Below, piece after piece: positions 1 to 5,645 of a stretch of 6,438 nt of DNA. The notes beneath the pieces were generated by a model. The model did no database searches. It had not been told where the DNA came from and saw nothing but the letters and a program-made list of their open reading frames with translations. Within the stretch, counting starts at the first letter, position 1; every line of letters begins with the position of its first letter. This DNA is from Nitrospirota bacterium (GTDB lineage Bacteria > Nitrospirota > Nitrospiria > Nitrospirales > Nitrospiraceae): the NCBI GenBank assembly GCA_005877535.1, contig VBOM01000007.1:1-6438 (forward strand). The letters are read 5' to 3'. A program made the position numbers and the translations under genes.

Positions 1-632
1 CTCAGCGAGCCGGCCATCGCCCCGGCCACCAGATCGGCGTTGATATTGTATGTATTCCCTTCTCGGTCGGTGCCGATCGGTGCGATGACGGGAATGTAAT
101 TATCCTGCTGAAGTTTCCGCACCAACGTGGGATCGATAGACTGGACCTCTCCGACTAAGCCAAAATCCTCGTCCCCCTCGCCGTCATCGAGATCCTTTTC
201 CAAACTTGCCGCCCAGGCTTTGGCCGTGAGCGGTCGAGAGAGCATGAGTCCGCCGTCCTTTCCACTCAAGCCGACCGCTAGGCCGCCATGGCGATTCAAG
301 AGATCGACGATTTCCATGTTGATCTTGCCCGCCAACACCATCTCGACGATTTCCATCGTGGCCTCATCTGTGACCCGCACCCCATGGCGAAACTTGGCTT
401 CGATACCCACGCGCTGGAGCATCTTGTCGATCTGGGGTCCCCCACCGTGCACGATGACCGGGTTGAGACCCACATATTTCAGGAGCACGACATCCTGGGC
501 GAACCGCTCTTTCAACGGCGCATCGCTCATCGCATGACCGCCATATTTGATGACAATAGTCTTGCCCTTGAACGTTCGAATATAAGGCAAGGCTTCGATC
601 AGGACGTTTGCTTTCTTAATCAGTCTGTTCAT
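1..632 (-). CDS. argB: Acetylglutamate kinase (C-terminus cut by window edge)
   Basis: ArgB phosphorylates N-acetyl-L-glutamate with ATP, the second step of arginine synthesis, in the cytoplasm. The visible 210 residues open with [20 protein letters not shown] and show the amino-acid-kinase signature IKYGGHAM (28-35, with K29 and the G31-G32 turn), the GGGPQI substrate loop (63-68), RVTDE (86-90), GLSGKDGG (121-128), IAPIG (183-187) and [13 protein letters not shown] (196-208). Family members have about 290-300 residues, so roughly the last 85-90 are missing past position 1; this is a window edge, not a broken gene. The ATG at 632-630 is preceded by GGGAGC (644-639) six bases away. The 25-odd residues before the first beta strand match the extra N-terminal helix of arginine-inhibited, hexameric NAGKs (Thermotoga, Pseudomonas) and are absent from the arginine-insensitive E. 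coli form, so feedback inhibition by arginine is likely (inference). It lies 120 bases downstream of xerC on the same strand. Confidence 0.96.
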   Translation of the reverse strand, partial: MNRLIKKANVLIEALPYIRTFKGKTIVIKYGGHAMSDAPLKERFAQDVVLLKYVGLNPVIVHGGGPQIDKMLQRVGIEAKFRHGVRVTDEATMEIVEMVLAGKINMEIVDLLNRHGGLAVGLSGKDGGLMLSRPLTAKAWAASLEKDLDDGEGDEDFGLVGEVQSIDPTLVRKLQQDNYIPVIAPIGTDREGNTYNINADLVAGAMAGSL

Positions 633-756
633 ATTCAAGCTCCCATGGCGAAAAAATCACGGAACGCGAGAAACGCGGGACGATCGAGTTCGCTTCTCGC
701 ACTCTTCGCACCTCTCGCCTGATACAGAGGGTCGTTGGCAACCGTATGACGATCAT
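616..756 (-). CDS. Candidate Arg-rich leader peptide, 46 codons, upstream of argB
   Basis: A small ORF runs from ATG 756-754 to TAA 618-616. Its start overlaps the xerC stop (ATGA), and GAAGGA (771-766) lies nine bases upstream, so it could be translated by coupling or on its own. Eight of its 46 residues are arginine, five of them within eight residues (R13, R14, R17, R18, R20), mostly as AGG, AGA and CGA codons. Those codons lie at 720-697, just before or over the 5' arm of the hairpin annotated at 651-703. The ORF continues through the hairpin, the T6 tract and the argB ribosome-binding site, ending 17 bases inside argB. I know no protein family for it. The arrangement suggests a regulatory leader peptide, but a chance ORF in Arg-encoding repeats (GCGAGA-type DNA) cannot be excluded without comparative data. 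Confidence 0.35.
   Translation of the reverse strand: MIVIRLPTTLCIRREVRRVREANSIVPRFSRSVIFSPWELEYEQTD
651..703 (-). terminator. Terminator- or attenuator-like hairpin between xerC and argB
   Basis: Read on the minus strand, GCGAGAAGCG (700-691) pairs with CGTTTCTCGC (675-666) over ten base pairs including one G-U. Three further outward pairs (703-701 with 665-663, two of them wobble) extend the stem. The loop is about 15 nt. Six bases after the extended stem comes a run of six T (656-651). The T run is a little far from the stem for a classic intrinsic terminator. The hairpin precedes the argB ribosome-binding site, so it may end xerC transcripts or act as a regulated attenuator for argB. Confidence 0.4.
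691..717 (-). repeat. Three imperfect 9-nt tandem units
   Basis: On the minus strand the units CGAGAGGTG, CGAAGAGTG and CGAGAAGCG follow each other directly. In the small ORF at 616-756 they encode REV-RRV-REA and so produce most of its Arg cluster. The last unit also supplies most of the 5' arm of the adjacent hairpin. Confidence 0.6.
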
Positions 757-1709
757 GGCTTGACGTCCTTCACGACACGCACGTTGGTCGGGCGACCGGC
801 TCGCGGATGCGACTTATCGTACACTGCTAGGAGCTGGTCCGTGGCCAGGTGTGTATACTTTTGTGTCGTACTCAATGAGACATGGCCAAGCATCTCTTGA
901 ATCGATCGCAAATCGGCCCCTTCATCGAGGAGATGGGTGGCAAATGAGTGACGCAAGGTATGGGGACTCACGGACCCACCGGCAAGCCGCTTCGAATAGC
1001 GGGCCACGATGCGAGCGACGCTCCGAGTCGTCAACCGCCCCCCTCGGCTGTTTCGAAAGACCGGTGACGGGAGGCGCTTCGTCTTCGTCGTCAGGTCTCG
1101 GGAATCCACCAGGGGCCGCTGAGCCAGGTATGCCTGAATGGTTCGTAAAGCCACCTCCCCGATCGGCACGATGCGCTCCTTCCGGCCTTTTCCTCGCAGA
1201 TGGACCAGCCCCTCGGACGCACGGACATCTTCGAAATTGATCCCCACGAGTTCACTCACGCGAGCCCCAGTCGAATAGAGTGTCTCCAGCAAGGCACGGT
1301 CTCGGAACGCCCCTCCTGTCTGATCGGCAGGAAACTCCATTAGCGCGGCCGCGTCGCCCTTGGTCAAGACACGCGGAAGATATTTCGGTTGTTTCGGTGT
1401 CCTGATGGCCTCGGCAGGATTGAGGCCGACCATGCCCTCTCGTTGTAGATAGCGATAGAAGCTGCGGAGGGAGGCGAGCTTCCGAGCCATCGACGTACTT
1501 TTCTCACGCTTGTGGTCCAACCAGTGAAGGTAGGCCCGAATTGACTCCGTTTGCACTGTGGCCGGATCAAGCGCGTGGGCGGCAGGGTACTCCGTCGTCA
1601 TGAACGTCTGAAACTGTCGGAGGTCCGAGGTATAGCTGCGCACTGTTTCATGCGACGCATGACGTTCCAGCTCAAGGAACGTCATGAAAGCTCGAATTGC
1701 GTCATCCAT
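753..1709 (-). CDS. xerC: Tyrosine recombinase XerC
   Basis: XerC, with XerD, resolves chromosome dimers at the dif site near the terminus. The protein has 318 residues (E. coli XerC 298). An N-terminal SAM-like core-binding domain (about 1-95) precedes the catalytic domain (about 108-295). All six catalytic positions are present with the same spacing as E. coli: R150 (in TGARVSEL), K174 (RGKGRKE), H250 and R253 (HTLRHSFATHLL), H276 (LGHVSLSTT) and nucleophile Y285 (QKYTH). The small excess length comes from an extra stretch around 200-215 and a basic C-terminal tail. The ATG at 1709 has GAGGA nine bases upstream. The first 28 bases overlap the end of trmFO, so the two are translationally coupled in one operon, an arrangement common in many bacteria. 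No dif-like site was seen in the window. XerD is the main alternative; the trmFO linkage favours XerC. Confidence 0.95.
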   Translation of the reverse strand: MDDAIRAFMTFLELERHASHETVRSYTSDLRQFQTFMTTEYPAAHALDPATVQTESIRAYLHWLDHKREKSTSMARKLASLRSFYRYLQREGMVGLNPAEAIRTPKQPKYLPRVLTKGDAAALMEFPADQTGGAFRDRALLETLYSTGARVSELVGINFEDVRASEGLVHLRGKGRKERIVPIGEVALRTIQAYLAQRPLVDSRDLTTKTKRLPSPVFRNSRGGRLTTRSVARIVARYSKRLAGGSVSPHTLRHSFATHLLDEGADLRSIQEMLGHVSLSTTQKYTHLATDQLLAVYDKSHPRAGRPTNVRVVKDVKP

Positions 1710-2998
1710 GCGGTCAGGTCCTCAAGCGCCCGTTGTCCCGTGAGCCGTCGTTTGCGCTCCTTGTCTTTCGTCGGTGTGGCAAGGGGAGGAAAGAGCCCGA
1801 AATTCGTATTCATCGGCTGAAAATGACGAGGGTCCGTGGTCGTGATGTACGACAGGAGACAGCCATGCGCCGTGGTTGGCGGCGGCGTAACCAACGGCAA
1901 TCCTTTAAGACCACGAACGGCGTTGATTCCTGCCAACCCTCCCATCGCAGCGGAATCAGTATAGCCCTCGACGCCGACCAGTTGTCCTGCAAAGAAGAGG
2001 GTGCCGCGCGCCTTGAACTGAAGGGTATCGCGCAGTAGTTGGGGAGAATTAATAAACGTGTTGCGATGCAGGCTGCCGTAACGCAGAAACTCCGCCTGCT
2101 CAAGACCGGGAATCATGCGAAACACACGCTTCTGATCCCCGTAAGTCAATTTAGTCTGGAACCCCACGAGGTTGTAACAGGAGCGATGGGCGTTTTCCGT
2201 CCGGAGTTGTACCACAGCATAGGCTCGCAATCCCGTCTTGGGATTCACCAGGCCCACCGGCTTCAACGGACCGAACTGCATGGTCTGGCGGCCCCGTTCT
2301 GCCATCACTTCGATGGGGATACAACCTTCAAAATAGGACGTCTTTTCAAATTCCTTGGGTTGGACTTTCTCCGCCGCGAGCAACGCGTCATAGAAAGCGT
2401 TGTAGGCCGGCTCGTCCATCGGACAGTTGAGATAATCATCCCCGCCCTTGTCGTAGCGGGACGCGAGAAATACGACATCCATATTGATGGAATCGGCATC
2501 CACGATCGGAGAGATCGCATCGTAAAAATACAAATGTTTCGTGTGGGTCAATTGCGCAATCGCCTGAGACAGTTTGTCGGATGTCAGCGGGCCGGTTGCC
2601 AGAATGCAGAGACAGTCTGTTGGAATCTCAGTGACTTCCTCATGCAGAATGCGAATGTTCGGATGCCCTTCCAGCGCCTGGGTAATCTTGAGTGAAAACT
2701 GTTCGCGATCGACGGCCAAGGCCGATCCTGCCGGCACCCGGACCTCATCCGCCACCCGAATAATGAGCGAGTTGAGGCGGCGCATTTCCTCTTTCAGGAT
2801 GCCAGGAGCATTCAGTAGATCCGTGGAGCCGAGCGAATTCGAACAGACCAGTTCTGCCAAACCACCGGTCTTGTGTGCTTGCGTCATCTCTTTGGGACGC
2901 ATTTCATAGAGCGTCACTTTGGCTCCACGATTGGCGGCCTGCCACGCCGCTTCAGATCCGGCCAGACCACCCCCGATAATAACGATGTCATCGCGCAT
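1682..2998 (-). CDS. trmFO: FADH2/methylene-THF-dependent tRNA (uracil-54-C5)-methyltransferase TrmFO
   Basis: TrmFO (formerly Gid) makes m5U54 (ribothymidine) in the T-loop of tRNAs, taking the methylene carbon from 5,10-methylenetetrahydrofolate and reducing it with FADH2. The 438-residue product starts MRDDIVIIGGGLAGSEAAWQ, with the dinucleotide-binding GGGLAG at 9-14, followed by the family stretch KTGGLAELVCSNSLGS (43-58) containing C52. A second key cysteine, C226, lies in YFEGCIPIEVMAERG. They correspond to C53 and C226 of the Bacillus subtilis enzyme. The C-terminal FAD-binding segment is FFAGQLVGVEGYTDSAAMGG (335-354). The frame stays open upstream to an ATG at 3100, but that start would lie across and upstream of the promoter at 3038-3067. 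The ATG at 2998 has GGAG ten bases upstream and gives the usual family length. It is the first gene of the trmFO-xerC operon. Confidence 0.97.
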   Translation of the reverse strand: MRDDIVIIGGGLAGSEAAWQAANRGAKVTLYEMRPKEMTQAHKTGGLAELVCSNSLGSTDLLNAPGILKEEMRRLNSLIIRVADEVRVPAGSALAVDREQFSLKITQALEGHPNIRILHEEVTEIPTDCLCILATGPLTSDKLSQAIAQLTHTKHLYFYDAISPIVDADSINMDVVFLASRYDKGGDDYLNCPMDEPAYNAFYDALLAAEKVQPKEFEKTSYFEGCIPIEVMAERGRQTMQFGPLKPVGLVNPKTGLRAYAVVQLRTENAHRSCYNLVGFQTKLTYGDQKRVFRMIPGLEQAEFLRYGSLHRNTFINSPQLLRDTLQFKARGTLFFAGQLVGVEGYTDSAAMGGLAGINAVRGLKGLPLVTPPPTTAHGCLLSYITTTDPRHFQPMNTNFGLFPPLATPTKDKERKRRLTGQRALEDLTAWMTQFELS

Positions 2999-3037
2999 AC
3001 GAGTGAGACTCCGCGAAGAAAGACTGAGAGCGGAGGC

Positions 3038-3067
3038 ATTGTAGGAACCACGTTTTGGGGATGTCAA
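3038..3067 (-). promoter_or_regulatory. Sigma70-type promoter of trmFO-xerC
   Basis: On the minus strand a perfect TTGACA (3067-3062) is separated by 18 bases from TACAAT (3043-3038), five of six to consensus. Transcription should start near 3031, giving a leader of about 32 nt before the trmFO ATG at 2998. This placement also supports the shorter trmFO start. Confidence 0.75.
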
Positions 3068-3102
3068 GGCAACTTCGCGGCACACGACGCATGGCGTCAC
3101 GG

Positions 3103-3132
3103 TTGATCCGATTTATGCCCCCGTGCTAGACT
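3103..3132 (+). promoter_or_regulatory. Promoter of tRNA-Val with GC-rich discriminator
   Basis: TTGATC (3103-3108) and TAGACT (3127-3132) are 18 bases apart, each four of six to consensus, and a TG one base before the -10 makes it an extended -10. The seven bases after it, CCGCCGC, are all G or C, as in stable-RNA promoters under stringent control. Transcription would start near 3139-3141, only a few bases before the mature tRNA. It lies back to back with the trmFO promoter. Confidence 0.45.
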
Positions 3133-3143
3133 CCGCCGCATGT

Positions 3144-3218
3144 AGGCGATTAGCTCAGGGGTAGAGCGCTTCCTTCACACGGAAGAGGCCACTGGTTCGA
3201 TACCAGTATCGCCTACCA
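3144..3218 (+). tRNA. tRNA-Val, anticodon CAC, CCA encoded
   Basis: A full cloverleaf can be folded by eye. The acceptor AGGCGAT (3144-3150) pairs with ATCGCCT (3208-3214), with U8-A9 between the first two stems. The D stem is GCTC/GAGC around AGGGGTA. The anticodon stem is CTTCC/GGAAG (3169-3173, 3181-3185) around the seven-base loop TTCACAC, placing anticodon CAC at 3176-3178, which reads GUG (valine). The variable region is AGGCC, and the T stem ACTGG/CCAGT surrounds TTCGATA. The discriminator is A3215 and the 3' CCA (3216-3218) is encoded. U54 (3196), the base TrmFO would methylate, is present. The gene stands alone; no second tRNA and no obvious terminator follow. Confidence 0.96.
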
Positions 3219-3308
3219 TATTCTCTACCTCCCCTTTCCCCCCTTCTCGATCCATACCCCCGGCCTAAACCAACGGTTTTCATGATAATGCCTGAACCGC
3301 TCCATTCC

Positions 3309-3337
3309 TGGACAGAATCTTGGAGGTCAGCTACACT
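3309..3337 (+). promoter_or_regulatory. Promoter of the small lipoprotein gene
   Basis: TGGACA (3309-3314, five of six) and TACACT (3332-3337, four of six) have the ideal 17-base spacing. The predicted start near 3344 leaves a leader of about 48 nt before the ATG at 3392. An upstream in-frame start at 3320 would fall inside this promoter and is therefore unlikely. Confidence 0.55.
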
Positions 3338-3391
3338 CAGTCTATCGAGAGACCGTCGACTCTGAACCGTACAAGACAAGTGAGGTCATCA

Positions 3392-3733
3392 ATGCGGACT
3401 ACAGCTCTTGCCATGGGAATTCTCCTTCTAGCCACCGCAGCTGGCTGTGCCGGAAACCGCCAGGAACAGGCGTCGGCCGATGCAGATGGAGGTTATACCG
3501 CCCCGGCCAGCATTTACAGTGTGATGGACCCCACATCCTTGGTCTACACCGATGTGGCGGCCGGAGCAGCCCCGAGTGATAACCCCTGGCGCTGGACCGG
3601 TTTTCTACTGCACCCTGTCGGGGTCGCGTTGGATTACGGCGTGAACCGGCCGATTTACAAGCTCACCAGCAAGATGCCCTACCTTTTCGGGTACACGTCT
3701 GAGGATTCGATGTTGGATAGCCAACGGCGATAA
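3392..3733 (+). CDS. Small probable lipoprotein of unknown function
   Basis: A 113-residue product that I do not recognise by name. It opens with a signal peptide (MRTTALAMGILLLATAAGC) ending in a lipobox-like TAAGC, so C19 would be lipidated and the mature protein membrane-anchored in the envelope. The mature part begins with a Gln/Ala/Asp-rich linker (about 20-35). A compact region (62-99) follows, with NPWRWTGFLLHPVGVALDYG and then VNRPIYKLTSKMPYLFGYTSED; the HPxGxxxDYxxxRP pattern looks like a conserved core motif. The ATG at 3392 has GAGG (3382-3385) six bases upstream. The frame is open back to 3320, but that start would overlap the promoter at 3309-3337 and bury the signal peptide. A strong hairpin follows the stop, so the gene is probably transcribed alone. 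It could be a small outer-membrane lipoprotein; no enzymatic motif is visible. Confidence 0.8.
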   Translation: MRTTALAMGILLLATAAGCAGNRQEQASADADGGYTAPASIYSVMDPTSLVYTDVAAGAAPSDNPWRWTGFLLHPVGVALDYGVNRPIYKLTSKMPYLFGYTSEDSMLDSQRR

Positions 3734-3765
3734 TCTCCGCAGGCACGTCGTCCTCAGATTCAACT

Positions 3766-3798
3766 CAACGCCCGCTTTCCTCACGAGAGCGGGCGTTG
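3766..3798 (+). terminator. Strong hairpin after the lipoprotein gene
   Basis: C3766 to C3779 pairs with G3785 to G3798 over 14 base pairs (one G-U), with a five-base CTCAC loop, a very stable GC-rich stem. It lies 32 bases after the stop codon and before the TPR gene. The following bases, CCTTACC, are not a real U-tract, so termination by intrinsic release is not certain; it may also protect the transcript 3' end. Confidence 0.6.
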
Positions 3799-3887
3799 CC
3801 TTACCACCCAGTTGGCAAACCCTTTTACGTTTCGTGTATGCTCCCTTCGTGAATCGGACTCCACGTGACACGCATGCACCTCATGCT

Positions 3888-5024
3888 GTGCCCCTTCGCC
3901 TCTGGATGGTCTGCGGGCTAGGACTGAGCCTTTTACTGAACGCCTGCGAGACTCCGGCTCAAAAACCGATCCTCCCGCCATCTAAAAGCGATCTGGTGCT
4001 CCTGAAGCCAACGACCCTCTGCACTTCGAAATCCGACTTCCTCAAGACACATCCTGCCTCTACTCTCAAGACACACGACTGGGGCACCGGACAAGAGTTG
4101 GTTCTCCCTGCCGGCCAAAGCCCATCACATGGCGACGAATCCTACTTTTTCGATGAAGATGGCATGCTGGTCGGAACCCTCTTTACCTTTCCATCCGGGC
4201 TTGACTTGAATCCCTACCCAGTCCTACGCCAAACCTTAACGCTGCTGAAGCCAACATTGGAGTTCTATCTCAACGTGGCCAATCTGTCCACAAAGACGAG
4301 CATGGATTCCAGCGCCCTGTATGAAACCGGCGACGAGAAAACAACGACACAGTACTTGGTCATTGGCGCGCGCGAGCAACCGGCGCTCCTCCAGGCTTCT
4401 GTGACGATCGACCCCTATGTACGGCTATTCTCACCCTATCGACGCGAGTTCTTGGAACGGTTGCGCCATCCGAGTGGACAAAAGCCCGGGCAACAGCTCG
4501 ACAGTCAAGGCGCAGAGGACAAAGAACCCTTCCTCTCGCTCCAGCAGTTCGCGCGCGGCCAAACCGCGCAGCTTTCCTACTGCGGAACCCAGAACTACGA
4601 TACCGCAGCCACTGCCTACCAGAAAGCGATCGCAAGCGGCTTTACGAACAAAGTCTGGCTGGCAGAAGCTCACCACAAACTGGGCCTGGCCTGGGAAGGG
4701 AGGGGAGAGCTCGAGCAGGCCAAGAGAGAGATGCTTCAGTCGTTGACCATCAGACCCAATACTCCTGAAATTCTGAACAACCTCGGCACGGTGTATACCA
4801 AGATGGGAGACAAGGCGAATGCCCTCGCCTCATTTGAAAAAGCCGTCACACTTCGCCCCAACTATGCCATTGCCCGATACAACTTAGGCGAGGCCTACGA
4901 ACCCACGGATCCCAAGCGGGCCCTTTCGGAGTATGAGACCTATCTCGCGCTGGTCGATGGTATCCCCGATGAAGCCGGTCGAATCGCTCTCGTCCAACAA
5001 CGCGTCAAAGCGTTAAAACATTAG
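3888..5024 (+). CDS. Probable lipoprotein with C-terminal TPR repeats
   Basis: The start is uncertain: the frame has GTG at 3834, 3849 and 3888 and ATG at 3906, none with a clear ribosome-binding site. I chose GTG 3888 because it gives a tidy 20-residue lipoprotein signal, MPLRLWMVCGLGLSLLLNAC, with basic R4, a hydrophobic core and lipobox LNAC. The 378-residue product then has a domain of about 175 residues that I cannot assign, with recognisable stretches ESYFFDEDGMLVGTLFTFPSG (94-114) and LYETGDEKTTTQYLVIGA (154-171). After a Gln/Glu/Asp-rich linker (about 200-225) come three to four tetratricopeptide repeats: a weak one at 234-263, clear ones at 267-300 (HHKLGLAWEGRGELEQAKRE) and 301-334 (LNNLGTVYTKMGDKANALAS), and a slightly irregular one at 335-368 (YNLGEAYEPTDPKRALSEYE). 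TPRs mediate protein contacts, so an envelope scaffold or assembly role is plausible but unproven. The gene converges on dksA. Confidence 0.85.
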   Translation: MPLRLWMVCGLGLSLLLNACETPAQKPILPPSKSDLVLLKPTTLCTSKSDFLKTHPASTLKTHDWGTGQELVLPAGQSPSHGDESYFFDEDGMLVGTLFTFPSGLDLNPYPVLRQTLTLLKPTLEFYLNVANLSTKTSMDSSALYETGDEKTTTQYLVIGAREQPALLQASVTIDPYVRLFSPYRREFLERLRHPSGQKPGQQLDSQGAEDKEPFLSLQQFARGQTAQLSYCGTQNYDTAATAYQKAIASGFTNKVWLAEAHHKLGLAWEGRGELEQAKREMLQSLTIRPNTPEILNNLGTVYTKMGDKANALASFEKAVTLRPNYAIARYNLGEAYEPTDPKRALSEYETYLALVDGIPDEAGRIALVQQRVKALKH

Positions 5025-5029
5025 TCATT

Positions 5030-5069
5030 CACAAAACGGTTGTGCGGCACTTCGAATTGGTTCGAGGTG
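5030..5069. terminator. Two small hairpins between converging genes
   Basis: The 61-base gap between the TPR gene and dksA holds CACAA/TTGTG (5030-5034 with 5040-5044) and a nine-base-pair stem (5048-5056 with 5061-5069, one G-U, loop TTGG). On the minus strand a TTTT follows the larger stem after about ten bases. They may serve as a weak bidirectional terminator for the two converging genes. Confidence 0.3.
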
Positions 5070-5085
5070 GAGCAGCACAGCACAT

Positions 5086-5529
5086 TCAACGCCGAATCTT
5101 CTCTTCCTGTTCTTCCAGCGTCTTGCAGTTGATGCAGAGGGTGGTGACTGGGCGTGCTTTCAGTCGCGGATAGGGAATCTCTTCTTCACAGCGCTCACAG
5201 ATGCCATAGATGTTCTGGTCCATTCGCTCAAGCGCCTCGTCGATCTTCTTGATCAACCGTTGCTCGCGCTCACGGATACGCATCGTAAAATTCTGCTCGG
5301 CCTCCGCAGACGCCTGATCGCTGACATCCGGGAACGCTTCCTGACCGTTTGGATTGGCGAGACCCTCGACCACCTCGTCTACCATGGCTTTGCGCTGCCG
5401 CTCAAGGTCACGACGAATAGCCGAGTACTTTTTCCCCTGGGACGATTTCTTGGCTCTGCGCTTGGCAGGGACTGGGTGCGCCGCTGATGGAGTGGGAGGA
5501 ATGCGCTTCGCGGAAGAGCTTGCTTTCAT
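5086..5529 (-). CDS. dksA: DksA/TraR-family zinc-finger transcription regulator
   Basis: DksA-type proteins insert a coiled coil into the RNA polymerase secondary channel and, with ppGpp, retune promoters during starvation. The 147-residue product has a basic, Ala/Ser/Pro/Lys-rich N-terminal tail (1-34), a coiled coil (about 35-105) and a four-cysteine zinc finger: C111-x2-C114 (CERC) and C132-x2-C135 (CINC), followed by a short C-terminal helix. The tip carries PDVSDQA, keeping the DxxDxA pattern (D68, D71, A73) that matches D71, D74 and A76 of E. coli DksA and separates true DksA from finger-only relatives. The ATG at 5529 is preceded by AGGTAGG seven bases away. It has its own promoter at 5573-5602 and lies 116 bases downstream of recR on the same strand. 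Neighbouring recR does not bear on its function. The symbol is by family; a DksA paralogue elsewhere is possible. Confidence 0.9.
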   Translation of the reverse strand: MKASSSAKRIPPTPSAAHPVPAKRRAKKSSQGKKYSAIRRDLERQRKAMVDEVVEGLANPNGQEAFPDVSDQASAEAEQNFTMRIREREQRLIKKIDEALERMDQNIYGICERCEEEIPYPRLKARPVTTLCINCKTLEEQEEKIRR

Positions 5530-5572
5530 ACTGCAACCTACCTGAGGAGTAAACCGGTTCGAAATGAGCGGA

Positions 5573-5602
5573 ACTATAACAGGGGCCTGGAGGGTGGGTC
5601 AA
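5573..5602 (-). promoter_or_regulatory. Sigma70-type promoter of the dksA-like gene
   Basis: On the minus strand TTGACC (5602-5597, five of six) and TATAGT (5578-5573, five of six) are 18 bases apart. The predicted start near 5566 leaves a leader of about 37 nt. It allows expression independent of recR. Confidence 0.65.
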
Positions 5603-5645
5603 TGGGCAGCCTGGACCTGGCAATCTTCTTACCGACCGGCTTGCG

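Noticed and set aside
288..722. 144-codon open frame on the plus strand
   Set aside because: It lies antisense to argB, which is clearly coding, and is a by-product of codon bias.
633..756. A sigma70 promoter for argB inside the xerC-argB gap
   Set aside because: I found no -35/-10 pair with acceptable spacing; TTGCCA near 741-736 has no matching -10 at 16-19 bases.
2039..2695. 218-codon open frame on the plus strand
   Set aside because: It is antisense to trmFO, whose family motifs and catalytic cysteines are unambiguous; it shows no recognisable protein features.
2999..3100. Upstream in-frame extension of trmFO to an ATG at 3100 (34 extra residues)
   Set aside because: The extension spans the strong promoter at 3038-3067, is unlike TrmFO, and the ATG at 2998 has a ribosome-binding site and begins directly at the FAD-binding strand.
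3219..3246. Pyrimidine-rich tract after the tRNA as a terminator
   Set aside because: No stable hairpin precedes it, and the T runs are broken by C; nothing firm can be claimed.
3320..3391. Longer start of the small lipoprotein at 3320
   Set aside because: It would lie inside the promoter at 3309-3337 and place 24 residues before a perfect signal peptide; the ATG at 3392 has a good GAGG site.
3812..3842. Promoter for the TPR gene (TTGGCA ... TATGCT)
   Set aside because: The spacing is 19 bases and the -10 is only four of six, so it is too weak to annotate; it is mentioned only as a hint for the start choice.
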